A DNA stretch of 41,010 bases from an uncultured Myxococcales bacterium. Its GTDB lineage: Bacteria > Myxococcota_A > Polyangia > Polyangiales > Polyangiaceae. Shown in pieces: positions 11,076 through 19,236 of this stretch. Positions within the stretch are counted from its first letter, which is position 1, and each line of letters starts with the position of its first letter. The notes under the pieces were generated by a model. That model was not told the origin of the DNA, made no database searches, and saw only the letters and a program-made list of their open reading frames with translations. Where the stretch lies: contig CALFEQ010000176.1 of NCBI GenBank assembly GCA_937949945.1, forward strand, positions 1-41,010, written 5' to 3'. The translations under genes were made by a program, and so were the position numbers.

Positions 11076-12524
11076 ATGCCGGGTCCCATCGCGCCGCCGC
11101 CGTCATGGCTCCGCTCTCCCAAGCTCCGCCGCGCCTTCGCCGTCTCCGCCGTCGTCCTCGCGACCGGCGGCCTCGTCCTCTACAAAGCTCCCGCCTCCTC
11201 CGCGCTCCCCGGCAAAGCCGTCGCTCCGCTGCTGGCGGAAGGGAAGAACGCGGCCGCGTTCAGCGGTCCCGGCGCGCACGGCGTGCTCTCCCTCAGCCAC
11301 ACGAAGGTCCTCGCCGGGCAGACGACGCCGGTCTACGCCGAGCTGAGGCTGAGGGCAGATCCGAGCGCCGAGCAGGCGAAGGTGCGAGCGCCCGTCTCGC
11401 TCGTCGTGGTGCTCGACACGTCGGGCTCGATGAGCGGTACGAAGATCGCCGACGCGAAGCGCTCGGTCCTGCGCCTGCTCGACGACATGCAAGACGAGGA
11501 CGAGATCGCGGTCGTCCGCTACGCGGACTGGAGCGAGCTCATCCAGCCGCTCGCGCGCGTCGGCACGGTTCGGAGCTCGCTCGCCGCGCGCATCCGCGCG
11601 CTCGACGCCGGCGGCGGCACGAACATCCCCGACGGGCTCTCCCACGGGCTGCGCGTGCTCGACGACGCCGCGAGGGGACGCGTCCGACGCATCGTGCTCG
11701 TCAGCGACGGCCTCGACGGCCAGCGCACGCGTGCCGAGTCGCTCGCGCGGACCGGCTTCGCTTCCGGCATCACGGTCTCGTCGCTCGGCGTCGGGCTCGA
11801 CTTCGACGAGAGCTACATGGGCTCCGTCGCGCAGGCCGGTCACGGAAACTTCGCCTTCGTCGACGACCGCTCCTCGCTCGCGGACTTCCTCGCTCGCGAG
11901 CTCGAGCAGACCGCGTCGACCACGATCGAGAACGCTCGCGTGCAGCTCCATCTCCCGAGCGGCATGCGCTTCGTCTCCGCGACCGGCGCGGACGCGACCT
12001 TCAACGGCTCCGCCGTCGAGCTCAGCCTGGGCTCGCTCTTCGCGGGCGACGAGCGGCGTGTGATCGTCGAGCTCGCCGCCGACGACATCGGCCCCGTCGC
12101 GCAGATCCGCGCGACCGCGTGGTGGACGCCCATCGGCGGTTCGGTGGCGCCGGTCGCCATACGGACGCTCCAGCTGACTTCCTCGAGCGATCCGGCCGAG
12201 GTGGAGCGTGGTCGCGACGGGAACGTCTTCGCGAGCGCGGTGAGCGTGCTCGCGTCGAAGCGTCAACTCGAAGCTGCGAGCGCGTATGCGAAGGGTGACG
12301 TCGCCACCGCAACGGCCCTCGCGCAGCGCAACGAGGAGACGCTCCGTGCGGCGATGGAGGCCGCCCCGGCGGCGGCTCCGACGATCGCCGCGCAGATGAA
12401 CGCGTACGCCGAGCAGAAGAGGAAGTTCGCCGCCACCGCACCGACGAGCGCCGCCGGGCGCGCAGCCGCGAAGGCGGCCACCGAGAAGGACCTCGAGAAC
12501 CTGACCCGCAAGGCGCAGTTCTGA
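11076..12524 (+). CDS. Membrane-anchored von Willebrand factor A domain protein
   Basis: A 482-residue protein with one N-terminal membrane segment (about residues 18-37), then a beta-rich region and a VWA domain. The MIDAS metal site is intact: D114, S116 and S118 in VVLDTSGSMSG. 'GGGTNIPDGL' supplies the MIDAS Thr and 'VLVSDGLDG' the later Asp. A beta-sandwich-like region follows (about 270-380), then a C-terminal Ala-rich helix with coiled-coil character. VWA domains bind protein partners through Mg2+. The start at 11076 follows AGAAGG. The gene is followed after 18 bp by a membrane-protein gene, so they are likely co-transcribed and may act together at the envelope. It resembles the YfbK/TerY style of stand-alone VWA proteins only in the MIDAS core. 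Confidence 0.9.
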   Translation: MPGPIAPPPSWLRSPKLRRAFAVSAVVLATGGLVLYKAPASSALPGKAVAPLLAEGKNAAAFSGPGAHGVLSLSHTKVLAGQTTPVYAELRLRADPSAEQAKVRAPVSLVVVLDTSGSMSGTKIADAKRSVLRLLDDMQDEDEIAVVRYADWSELIQPLARVGTVRSSLAARIRALDAGGGTNIPDGLSHGLRVLDDAARGRVRRIVLVSDGLDGQRTRAESLARTGFASGITVSSLGVGLDFDESYMGSVAQAGHGNFAFVDDRSSLADFLARELEQTASTTIENARVQLHLPSGMRFVSATGADATFNGSAVELSLGSLFAGDERRVIVELAADDIGPVAQIRATAWWTPIGGSVAPVAIRTLQLTSSSDPAEVERGRDGNVFASAVSVLASKRQLEAASAYAKGDVATATALAQRNEETLRAAMEAAPAAAPTIAAQMNAYAEQKRKFAATAPTSAAGRAAAKAATEKDLENLTRKAQF

Positions 12525-12542
12525 GAAAGGTGCAGGCCTGAA

Positions 12543-13478
12543 ATGAAGAAGCTGGCTTTCGTCGTCGCCGGCGCGTCGCTCTTCGCCGCCGCGCCCTTCA
12601 TGGACCGTCTCGGACCCGTAGGGTCCTCGATCGTGCTCGTGTGGCTCGGGATCCTCCTCGCGGTCGCCGCGAGCGGCACGATCCAGTCGCTCGCGATCGG
12701 CGCCGGCGCGCTCGGAGCGTTCGGCGCGGGCGTGCTCGGCTCCACGTCTCCGGCCGCCGCGGGCGCGATCCTCGTCGCGGCCGCCTTCGCCGAGCGTACG
12801 CTGCGCGTCCGTTCGCGTACGGCGAGAGCCGTGCACGTGCTCATCGCGCTGGTCGGCGGTGCGCTCGCAGGCTCGTTGTCGAGCGCCTACGCCGAGAGCG
12901 CGTCGTTCCCGGTGTTCGCCGTCGCGACGGTCGTCTCGGCAGTCCTCGCCGGGCTGCCGCTTCTCGTGGAGGCCGACGATCCGGTGGCTCATGCGCTGGA
13001 GGAGGCGGCAGGCGCCGTCCCCGACCCGGCGAAGCGGTCGCTCCTCGAGGGCGCCGAGCTCCGGCGCAACGTCGAGCACGTACCGCTCGACCGCGGAACC
13101 GCGGAGCGCGTGAGGTCCACGTGGCAGTCGCTCCTCCGCCTTGCCGAGGCGCGTGTCCGCCTGGAACGCTCACGTCCCCAGGCGCTCTTGCGCATCGCCC
13201 GCGAGATCACGCCCCGAACGGAGGACGCGGACCTGGAAGGCCCGCCCGAGCCCTCGTCGAAGGAAACGACGCCCGCCGACGCGGTGCTCGCGATGCTCGA
13301 TCAACGCATCGCCGAGCACGTGAGCGTCCTCGCCCGCGCCTACACCGCCGTCGACACCGTCACGGCCGCGCGCATCGGCCTCGACGACACGGCCCTGAAG
13401 AACACCGAGTCCGTCGGCGAATCGCTCGACGAGGTCAGCCGCGCCCTGGTGGAGGTCCGTGCGGAGACAGGGAGTTGA
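12543..13478 (+). CDS. Multi-pass membrane protein of unknown function, partner of the VWA protein
   Basis: A 311-residue protein. The first 140 residues hold about five hydrophobic segments rich in Ala, Gly and Val (for example LAFVVAGASLFAAAPFM, SIVLVWLGILLAVAASG, VHVLIALVGGALAGSL and FPVFAVATVVSAVLAGLPLLV). The remaining 170 are a soluble, charged, mostly helical domain (LEEAAGAV...LRRNVEHV...RVRSTWQSLLRLAEARVRLE...) probably in the cytoplasm. I do not recognise a family. It lies 18 bp behind the VWA gene and ends 11 bp from the convergent expansin gene. GAAAGG, 12 bases before the ATG, is a passable ribosome site. The pairing suggests a membrane platform for the VWA protein, but that is inference from position alone. 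Confidence 0.8.
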   Translation: MKKLAFVVAGASLFAAAPFMDRLGPVGSSIVLVWLGILLAVAASGTIQSLAIGAGALGAFGAGVLGSTSPAAAGAILVAAAFAERTLRVRSRTARAVHVLIALVGGALAGSLSSAYAESASFPVFAVATVVSAVLAGLPLLVEADDPVAHALEEAAGAVPDPAKRSLLEGAELRRNVEHVPLDRGTAERVRSTWQSLLRLAEARVRLERSRPQALLRIAREITPRTEDADLEGPPEPSSKETTPADAVLAMLDQRIAEHVSVLARAYTAVDTVTAARIGLDDTALKNTESVGESLDEVSRALVEVRAETGS

Positions 13479-13489
13479 ACGACCAACGG

Positions 13490-14191
13490 TCAATCGAACT
13501 GCTTCGCACCGGGCACGGTGCGGTCCGACGGGATGTCGCCAGGGAGCGTCTCTTCGACTTGCTGGCCGTCCATCGCGGTCACGCGGAGATGGAGGCCGTC
13601 GGGTTGGTCGCCGACGCCGTCTTCGGCGACGAAGTAGTTGTACTTTGCACGCGGCATCGCGACCCACGAGCTGCCGCGGCGGTACTCCAGCTTCGCGACC
13701 GGGAGCTTGTGGTTCCGGACCTGGATCGCCGTCCAGTACTTCGAGCTGCCCGACTTGAAGTGGTACGCGAGGTTGCCCGAGACCGCGCATGCCACGAGCT
13801 GGTAGGTGATCGGGATGCGGCCGCGCTTCGGGTCCGCGATCTTCGCGAACGCCGACCTGCTGAGATCCAGGTTCACGTCGTGGCCCTGGCACGACGGGCA
13901 GCTGTCCACCACGCGCACCGTGACCTCGCCGTCGGGACCGGTCACTCGCAGGCACGCTCCGCACGAGGCGGAGCCGTCGTACTCGGGTAGGGCGAGAGCG
14001 ACGACGTCGAGGTCGCCCGGCGTCGCGTCGAAGCTGCAGTTTCCGGAGCCGTCCGCGTCGTAGAACGTGGCCATGCCCTGACGGACCTCGTCCGTCAGCG
14101 GGCGGGGCGGGCCGTCGTACGCCTCGTCGTCGCCGGTGCAGGCGACCATCACGGCCGATCCGACGACGAGAACGGTGAGCGCGCGCCGCAC
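13490..14191 (-). CDS. Bacterial expansin-like lipoprotein
   Basis: A 233-residue lipoprotein from the GTG at 14191, chosen because GGGAGGGAG lies just upstream and the signal peptide then starts properly (RRALTVLVVGSAVMVAC, Cys18). An in-frame ATG at 14227 or 14251 would add residues before the signal. Domain 1 is a double-psi beta-barrel: 'GMATFYDADGSGNC' near residue 40, 'SCGACLRV', 'VRVVDSCPSCQGHDVNLDLS' and the expansin core Asp (D109 in LDLS). Domain 2 resembles the CBM63-type beta-sandwich ('YWTAIQVRNHKLPVAKLEYRRGSSWVAMPRAKYNYF'). Expansins loosen cellulose and plant or bacterial wall networks without hydrolysis. The tyrosine near the first catalytic Asp in plant and Bacillus expansins is replaced by Cys here. 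It is convergent with the membrane-protein gene. Confidence 0.9.
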   Translation of the reverse strand: MRRALTVLVVGSAVMVACTGDDEAYDGPPRPLTDEVRQGMATFYDADGSGNCSFDATPGDLDVVALALPEYDGSASCGACLRVTGPDGEVTVRVVDSCPSCQGHDVNLDLSRSAFAKIADPKRGRIPITYQLVACAVSGNLAYHFKSGSSKYWTAIQVRNHKLPVAKLEYRRGSSWVAMPRAKYNYFVAEDGVGDQPDGLHLRVTAMDGQQVEETLPGDIPSDRTVPGAKQFD

Positions 14192-14303
14192 GGGTCTCCC
14201 TCCCGAGGCCTCCGATCGAAGGGCCATCCGAACGTGACGATCATAGCGCAAGCCATGGCTCCGTCACGACGGCCCGGGATGCGCGCGGCGCGTGCGCCAG
14301 GAT

Positions 14304-14350
14304 TCCGGACGTCGGGGCGCTCCGAGCGTCGAGCGCTCCGGACGTCCGGA
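14304..14350. terminator. Palindromic block between the expansin and S9 peptidase genes
   Basis: Two structures lie close together: a stem GCGCTC (14317-14322) with GAGCGC (14331-14336), and a perfect 14-bp palindrome TCCGGACGTCCGGA (14337-14350). TCCGGACGTC also occurs at 14304-14313. The block is just downstream of the peptidase stop codon (14365, minus strand), where a terminator is expected. No T tract is seen. Confidence 0.4.
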
Positions 14351-14364
14351 CGTGCGCGTCGTCG

Positions 14365-16455
14365 CTACTTCTTCTTCCCCTTGAGGTGCACCTCGAACCA
14401 GTCGAGCGTGTGCCCGATCTCGAGGACCTTGTTCTCGCGCTTCTGCGCGCCGTGGCCCTCGTCCGGGAAGATGATCATCTTCGTCGTCGCGCCACGCTTC
14501 TCGAGCGCGTCGTACATCTGGATGGCCTCGCCGACCGGCACGCGCGGGTCGCTCGCGCCCTGGATGAGCAAGAGCGGCGCGTTCACCTTGTCGATGTACG
14601 TGATGGGCGAGAGCTGGAGGAGCGCCTCCTTGTCCTTCTCGGGATCGCCGTACTCGCTGGCGCGCAGCGAGCGGCGATACGGGGCCGTGTTGAGAAGGAA
14701 CGTGAGGAGGTTCGACATCCCGACGTTCGCGACGCCGGCGTCGTAGGCGCCCGCGAACTTGGTCATCGCCATCAGCGTGGAGTAGCCGCCGTAGCTGCCT
14801 CCCATGACGCCGACCTTCGGCTCCTTGCCGTTCTTCGCGAACGCCTTGCGCACGTACTTCGCCGCGTCCTCGATGTCGGTGATGACGTCGAGGCGCTTCG
14901 GTCCGTTGTCCGCTGCCAGCCAGGCCTTGCCGTAGCCGTCGCTGCCGCGCACGTTCGGCTCCACGTAGATGAAGCCGGCGTCGACGAAGATCTGCCCGTA
15001 CGTGCTGAAGCCGGCCAACGCCTGGCTCTCGGGCCCGCCGTGGAAGCGGACGATGACGGGGCACGGATCGGCCGCCTGCGCGCACGACTCGGGGCGCCGC
15101 ACGAACATCGGGATCGGCGTCCCGTCACGCGCCGGGTACGACTCGAGCGTCGGCACGGCGAACTTCGTCGTGTCGATCTCGGGCGTGCTCGGCGTGACCC
15201 ACGGCACGAGCTTCTGCGTCTGCCAGTCGAAGACGTACGAGGTCGTCGGGTTCCGTGCAGAAGACGCGTTGATGATGGCGAAGCGGCCGTTCCACGACGT
15301 GGCGCCGACCGAGACGTGGTCCTCCTTCTCGACCGCGGCGAACGCCGCCACCTTCCGCGGCGCGAACGTCTTGGCGTCGAGGACGTGCAGGCGCGTGTAC
15401 CCGCCCTCGTTCGTCGCGTAGTAGAGGACCTTCCGCGGCCGGTCGAGGTGGAAGGACGAGACGTCGTGCTTCGCCTCCGGCGTGAGCGGGGTCACGTCGG
15501 CTTGCTCGAGCGCCTTGCCCTTCGGCTTCGCGCGGTAGAGCCGGCGGAAGTCGCCGAACTTCGGCGTCGACACGATCACCTCGCCCGGCGTCGGCGCGTA
15601 GACGGCGCGGTACTCCTCCTTCTCGTCCTGGCCGAAGAGGGGCGAGAGCTTCTTCTGCGCCTCGTCCCACTCCCAGTATTCGGACGTGAGCGAGCCGGTC
15701 GCCTTCGCGAGGAGCAGCTTGCGGTTCCCCTTGTCGAGCACGTGGTCCGCGACGGACCAAAGACCGTCCTCGGCCATGACGGTCTCCGTCTTCCGCGTCG
15801 CGATCTCGTAGCGGTAGATGGCGTACGAGTCGGGCCTCTGGTCGTTCGCGGTGAAGTAGACCCACTTGCCGTCCTCGGTCACGAACGCGAGTCGCGTCTG
15901 CACCTTGGGCTTGTGCTGGATCGGCTCGAGCGCGCCCCCGGAGGTCGAGAGCAGATAGAGGCCGGGGTTCTCCTCGCCCTTGCGATCACGCTGCACGACG
16001 AGCCACTTGCCGTCCGGCGTCACCTCCGCGATGCGCGTGACGTCCTCTCCACCGGTGAGCTGGATCGGGAATCGGTTCGGTCCGTCGGTCTTCCAGATCT
16101 GCGCGGTGCCCGTGACGTTCCACGAGAAGAAGAGCGTCTTGCCGTCCGGCGAGATGCGCCCACCGACCGGCGCGCGAACGTCGAGCATGGCCTGGATGCG
16201 ACGGCTCACGTCCGCCGGGAGCGGCGTCGGCGCGAACTTGGCGAGCACCTCGGGCGGCACGCTCTCGACGCCGTGCCCGCGGTACTCCACCTGCGGCTTC
16301 GCAGCCTCGCTCGCCTGCGAAGGCTCCGGCTGCGTCGCGAGATTCGGCGCGGGAGCAGTGCTCGTTCCGGGCGCGACCGGCTCGGGCGCATGCCCGCAAC
16401 CGAGCAGCGAGAACGACGAAAGCGTGGCGAGAGGAAGCACGGAGCGGAGCTTCAT
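14365..16455 (-). CDS. S9 family (prolyl oligopeptidase-like) peptidase, lipoprotein
   Basis: A 696-residue exported peptidase. The ATG at 16455 follows AAAGGACG and starts a lipoprotein signal with lipobox LLGC; a TTG six codons upstream is less likely. Residues of about 60-420 form a TolB/DPP-like beta-propeller (repeats of 'SPDGKTLFFSW', 'TPDGKWLVVQRD', 'TEDGKWVYFTAND'). The C-terminal alpha/beta-hydrolase has the catalytic triad S554 (GGSYGGYS), D636 (ASDPRVPVG) and H668 (DEGHG). Also visible are RFHGGPESQALAGFSTYGQIF, which forms the oxyanion side, and the family's EPNVRGSDGYGK. Such enzymes trim short peptides, often after Pro or Ala; the specificity cannot be read here. An outer-membrane or periplasmic location fits nutrient scavenging. 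It forms its own unit. Confidence 0.95.
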   Translation of the reverse strand: MKLRSVLPLATLSSFSLLGCGHAPEPVAPGTSTAPAPNLATQPEPSQASEAAKPQVEYRGHGVESVPPEVLAKFAPTPLPADVSRRIQAMLDVRAPVGGRISPDGKTLFFSWNVTGTAQIWKTDGPNRFPIQLTGGEDVTRIAEVTPDGKWLVVQRDRKGEENPGLYLLSTSGGALEPIQHKPKVQTRLAFVTEDGKWVYFTANDQRPDSYAIYRYEIATRKTETVMAEDGLWSVADHVLDKGNRKLLLAKATGSLTSEYWEWDEAQKKLSPLFGQDEKEEYRAVYAPTPGEVIVSTPKFGDFRRLYRAKPKGKALEQADVTPLTPEAKHDVSSFHLDRPRKVLYYATNEGGYTRLHVLDAKTFAPRKVAAFAAVEKEDHVSVGATSWNGRFAIINASSARNPTTSYVFDWQTQKLVPWVTPSTPEIDTTKFAVPTLESYPARDGTPIPMFVRRPESCAQAADPCPVIVRFHGGPESQALAGFSTYGQIFVDAGFIYVEPNVRGSDGYGKAWLAADNGPKRLDVITDIEDAAKYVRKAFAKNGKEPKVGVMGGSYGGYSTLMAMTKFAGAYDAGVANVGMSNLLTFLLNTAPYRRSLRASEYGDPEKDKEALLQLSPITYIDKVNAPLLLIQGASDPRVPVGEAIQMYDALEKRGATTKMIIFPDEGHGAQKRENKVLEIGHTLDWFEVHLKGKKK

Positions 16456-16484
16456 GGGGACGTCCTTTAGCAAGGACGCCCCTC

Positions 16485-16540
16485 GGGCTCCAGGCTCCCG
16501 ACCCGAGGCTCCAGGCTCCGGGCTCCAGGCTCCAGATCCG
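16485..16540. repeat. Heptanucleotide tandem repeat, AGGCTCC family
   Basis: Eight consecutive 7-base units stay in exact phase: GGGCTCC, AGGCTCC, CGACCCG, AGGCTCC, AGGCTCC, GGGCTCC, AGGCTCC, AGATCCG. Six of eight are [AG]GGCTCC. The array ends 30 bp upstream of the S9 peptidase start codon, so it lies in that gene's 5' region. Inverted copies occur at 16704-16717 and 34127-34147. Confidence 0.8.
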
Positions 16541-16703
16541 AAGAGTCAGTCTCCGGCTCTCACTCTTCGCTCTCGTCACGGCCTCCGAGTCGGCGCTTCG
16601 GAACGAAAGAGACCGTTCGCACCTCGAAGGCGGGAAGCGAAGCGTCTCGAGTGTCCCGCTCGTGAGCCCAGTGTGCGGAGCGAGCGACGCCGCGAGGACC
16701 CAC

Positions 16704-16717
16704 TGGAGCCTGGAGCC
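16704..16717. repeat. Two inverted heptamer units (TGGAGCC)
   Basis: TGGAGCC occurs twice in a row; it is the reverse complement of GGCTCCA, a rotation of the AGGCTCC unit at 16485-16540. Together they form an inverted pair about 165 bp apart. Confidence 0.6.
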
Positions 16718-16764
16718 TCGAAAACTCGCTGAAGACGGGAGCCTGCCGCCGGAGCCGCCGACGG

Positions 16765-18483
16765 TCAGAGACACTCGAGCTTGTACTTCTTCCGTCCCTG
16801 CGCGTCGATCGTGTACGGCGGGTCGCAGTTCTTCTTCTGTGTCGTCGTCGTGGTCGACGCGGAGCTCTTCGTCACCGTCTTCGGCGTCGAAGGCGCCTTG
16901 TGACCGCCTCCCGCGTGCGCGGGAGCGGCCGGCTTCGTTTCGTTCGAGGGCTTCGCCGCGGCCTTCGGCGGTTCCTCGGGAGCCTCGGCCGTGTCGTCCG
17001 GAGAAGGCTCCGGGGGATCGGGGATGTCGCGGCTCGCCTCGGTCGGGGCGGGCGGTGTCGGGTCGGCGAGCGTCGACGATGCCGTCGGCATCACGGGCTC
17101 TGCGCTGCGCGCCGCGGCCGTCGCTGCGCCGGCGGCGCTCGAGAACTTGCCGCCGAGAATCGCGGCGACGACACCGAACAGGACGAGGACGCCCGCGATC
17201 GACGCGAGGATCGGGAGCTTTCGATCCGTCGGAAGGAGCAGCGCCGTCCCCGTCAGTCGCGACGCGGAGCCGCTCAATTCCTCCGGTGAAGGTTGGGGCA
17301 CGGGTTGCGGGTGCAGCGGTGCCGTCTGGGTCGGCATCGTCGGCACCCGGTGCCGGTAGCTCGACGGAGCCACGACGGGCGGACCCGAGCCCATCGGGAG
17401 CGTGTCGACCGGCGACATCGCTGCGCGGAGCACGTGCGCGCTCGGCGCGGACATGTCCGAATCGCTCTCCAGCTCCCCCCCGCGGACGGACTGAGGCAGC
17501 GTCAGATTCGCGGAGTTGCTCTCGAGCTCGGCGATCTGCTTCTCCCGTGCGCTGAGCACGTGGCCGACGACCTTCTCGACCCACTCGCCGACCTCCGTCG
17601 GGCTGGCGATGCCGCAGACCTTCTCGAGATCACGAGCGAGCTCCTTCGCGGTCGCGTGGCGCTTGCTGGCGTCGCGCGAGAGCGCCTTCAAGAGCGGTGC
17701 GTCGAAGCCTTTCGGGAGGCTCGGCACGCACGCGCTCGGGGGCGGAACGGGATCCCGGAGGATCTTCGCGAGGGTCTCGCCCTCGGTCTCTCCCTTGAAG
17801 AGGCGCTCGGCCGTGAGCGTCTCCCACATGACGACGGCCGACGCGTAGATGTCGACGGCGCGCGTGAGCTCGCGTCCGGCGAGCTGCTCCGGCGGCATGT
17901 ACGCGAGCTTGCCTTTGATCTGACCGTCGCGCGTGACCTGGATGCGTCCCGCCGCCTTCGCGATGCCGAAGTCGAGGACGCGGGCGATGCCGTCGGCGCC
18001 GACGAGCACGTTTTGCGGAGAGACGTCGCGGTGGACGAGGCCGAGCGGCTCGCCGCGCTCGTTCTTCGCCTCGTGCGCGGCATGCAGGCCGTGGAGGAAC
18101 CCGCACATGATGGCGGCGGCGATGCGCGGCGGCACGCGCGTTCCCGTCTGACGGACCGCGCGGAGGATCTTCGAGAGCGACTCTCCGCGGACGTAGTCCA
18201 TGATGAGGAACAGCTCGCCGTCGGTGGCGACGACGTCGATCGTCGCGACGACGTTCGGGTGCTGCACACGCGCCGCGAGCCGTGCCTCGTCGAGGAACAT
18301 CGACACGAACTCGGGATCCTTCGCGTATTGCGGGTGCAGGCGCTTGACCGCGACGGTCCGCGCGAACCCGACGGGCCCGAGCAGGCGTCCGAGGTGGATG
18401 GTCGCCATGCCGCCCGCCGCGATCTCGTTGTAGAGCGCATAGCGCCCTACCACTCGGATCGGCGAGCGTTCCGCGGCCATCAT
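16765..18483 (-). CDS. Membrane-anchored Ser/Thr protein kinase
   Basis: A 572-residue Hanks-type kinase. The catalytic domain (about 14-290) is complete: the Gly-rich loop AAGGMATIHLG, K47 in VAVKRLHP, E66 in DEARLAAR, the catalytic loop HRDVSPQN (D153, N158) and D171-F-G, with MPPEQ in the activation segment. HRDVSPQN replaces the more usual HRDLKPEN, a variant frequent among myxobacterial kinases. A Pro/Ser-rich linker leads to one transmembrane segment (about 424-445), then a Pro/Ala/Thr-rich extracytoplasmic region with a Thr run. It ends in a short Cys-containing tail (CDPPYTIDAQGRKKYKLECL) that looks like a conserved terminal module. It probably senses the periplasm and phosphorylates cytoplasmic targets. 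Two ATGs are in tandem at 18483 and 18480; either may be used. Confidence 0.95.
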   Translation of the reverse strand: MMAAERSPIRVVGRYALYNEIAAGGMATIHLGRLLGPVGFARTVAVKRLHPQYAKDPEFVSMFLDEARLAARVQHPNVVATIDVVATDGELFLIMDYVRGESLSKILRAVRQTGTRVPPRIAAAIMCGFLHGLHAAHEAKNERGEPLGLVHRDVSPQNVLVGADGIARVLDFGIAKAAGRIQVTRDGQIKGKLAYMPPEQLAGRELTRAVDIYASAVVMWETLTAERLFKGETEGETLAKILRDPVPPPSACVPSLPKGFDAPLLKALSRDASKRHATAKELARDLEKVCGIASPTEVGEWVEKVVGHVLSAREKQIAELESNSANLTLPQSVRGGELESDSDMSAPSAHVLRAAMSPVDTLPMGSGPPVVAPSSYRHRVPTMPTQTAPLHPQPVPQPSPEELSGSASRLTGTALLLPTDRKLPILASIAGVLVLFGVVAAILGGKFSSAAGAATAAARSAEPVMPTASSTLADPTPPAPTEASRDIPDPPEPSPDDTAEAPEEPPKAAAKPSNETKPAAPAHAGGGHKAPSTPKTVTKSSASTTTTTQKKNCDPPYTIDAQGRKKYKLECL

Positions 18484-18575
18484 CTCGCCGAATGATAACG
18501 GACCAAGGCCTTGCGCTGCAGAGATTCAGCCTGACGGTTCTCGGGCGCGGGGCGCCGTGACGCGCGCCGGTCGCG

Positions 18576-18625
18576 AAAAGCCCGGCCGGGGGCGCGAGCG
18601 GCGAGCATGTCGCGAGCTCGCGCCC
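18576..18625 (-). terminator. Likely terminator of the haem-lipoprotein operon
   Basis: On the minus strand a perfect 10-bp stem (18616-18625 with 18590-18599) encloses an inner 4-bp stem. It is followed by the palindrome CCGGCCGG and then CTTTTC. It lies about 60 bp past the last stop codon of the operon (18686) and before the kinase gene. The T run makes this the best terminator candidate in the window. Confidence 0.6.
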
Positions 18626-18685
18626 ACAAGGTGCGCCGCCGTCGAGGCGCGCGATGGCGGGACGACGGTCGGACGTTCCGGGACG

Positions 18686-19234
18686 TCAGAGGTTCGCGGC
18701 TTTGGCGCACTCGTCGGGATTCAGGTTCCCCGACGCCCAGCCGAGCAAGCATTGCCAGCCCGGGTCGGTCGGCGTCTGGCGGAGCACCGGTCCGCCCTTG
18801 TGACGGATCCCGCCGTTTTCGATCCCGAGCGGCTTGAGCAACAGCTGGAAGTTCTGCCGCTCTTCGCACTCCGTCCGGTAGCAGAGCTCGAGGAGCTCGG
18901 GCTCGAGGCCGACCACGGAGAAGTAGTTCGCGAGCTGCTCCTCACGCGTCGTCGGGCGGGTGTCGCGCGTTCCGTCCTCGTTGGTCTCGAGGCGAAGCCC
19001 CCACTCGGAGTAGATGCGCAGAGGACGGCCCACCTGCCCGTGGCAGTCGATCCCGCCGCACCGCACCTCCATGAACTTCGATACCCCGCCGTCGATGAAC
19101 GAATCGCTGTCGGGGAGCTCGCCGAGCTCGACCTCTTCCGTCGGAAGCGAGCACGAGACGACCCATCCGATCGCCGCCGCGATGGTGGCGACGCCGAGAG
19201 ACCGGGAGCGAGGAACGGGGTTCGAACGGCGCAT
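18686..19234 (-). CDS. Monohaem c-type cytochrome-like lipoprotein with a CX4CH motif
   Basis: A 182-residue lipoprotein (lipobox VVSC, Cys28) and the last gene of a three-gene operon. Its ATG at 19234 is two bases after the stop of the dihaem lipoprotein. The haem motif is C59-GGID-C64-H65, with four residues between the cysteines instead of two. It is preceded by 'FMEVRCGGIDCHGQVGRPLRIYS', which resembles a conserved myxobacterial lipoprotein block. The C-terminal 'NGGIRHKGGPVLRQ...DPGWQCLLGWASG' resembles the end of planctomycete-type small cytochrome c domains, where HKGG precedes a final helix. Four further cysteines lie in the C-terminal half and may form disulfides. It probably faces the periplasm or cell surface and carries electrons; no partner is proven. 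Confidence 0.8.
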   Translation of the reverse strand: MRRSNPVPRSRSLGVATIAAAIGWVVSCSLPTEEVELGELPDSDSFIDGGVSKFMEVRCGGIDCHGQVGRPLRIYSEWGLRLETNEDGTRDTRPTTREEQLANYFSVVGLEPELLELCYRTECEERQNFQLLLKPLGIENGGIRHKGGPVLRQTPTDPGWQCLLGWASGNLNPDECAKAANL

Positions 19235-19236
19235 GC

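Larger units (their letters stand above)
16456..16764. other. Intergenic region with heptamer repeats
   Basis: About 309 bp between the kinase gene stop (right) and the S9 peptidase start (left), both on the minus strand. It carries a phased AGGCTCC-family array at 16485-16540 and an inverted pair of TGGAGCC units at 16704-16717. The 160 bp between them has no convincing coding frame. The peptidase promoter must lie in or next to the large array. Confidence 0.55.

Noticed and set aside
14192..14251. ATG starts at 14251 and 14227 for the expansin
   Set aside because: They add a charged stretch before the signal peptide; the GTG at 14191 has a strong GGGAGGGAG ribosome site.
16456..16473. TTG start six codons upstream for the S9 peptidase
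   Set aside because: The ATG at 16455 has AAAGGACG at the right distance and gives a standard lipoprotein signal.
16485..16540. Heptamer array considered as a CRISPR array
   Set aside because: The units are 7 bp without spacers and no cas gene is near.
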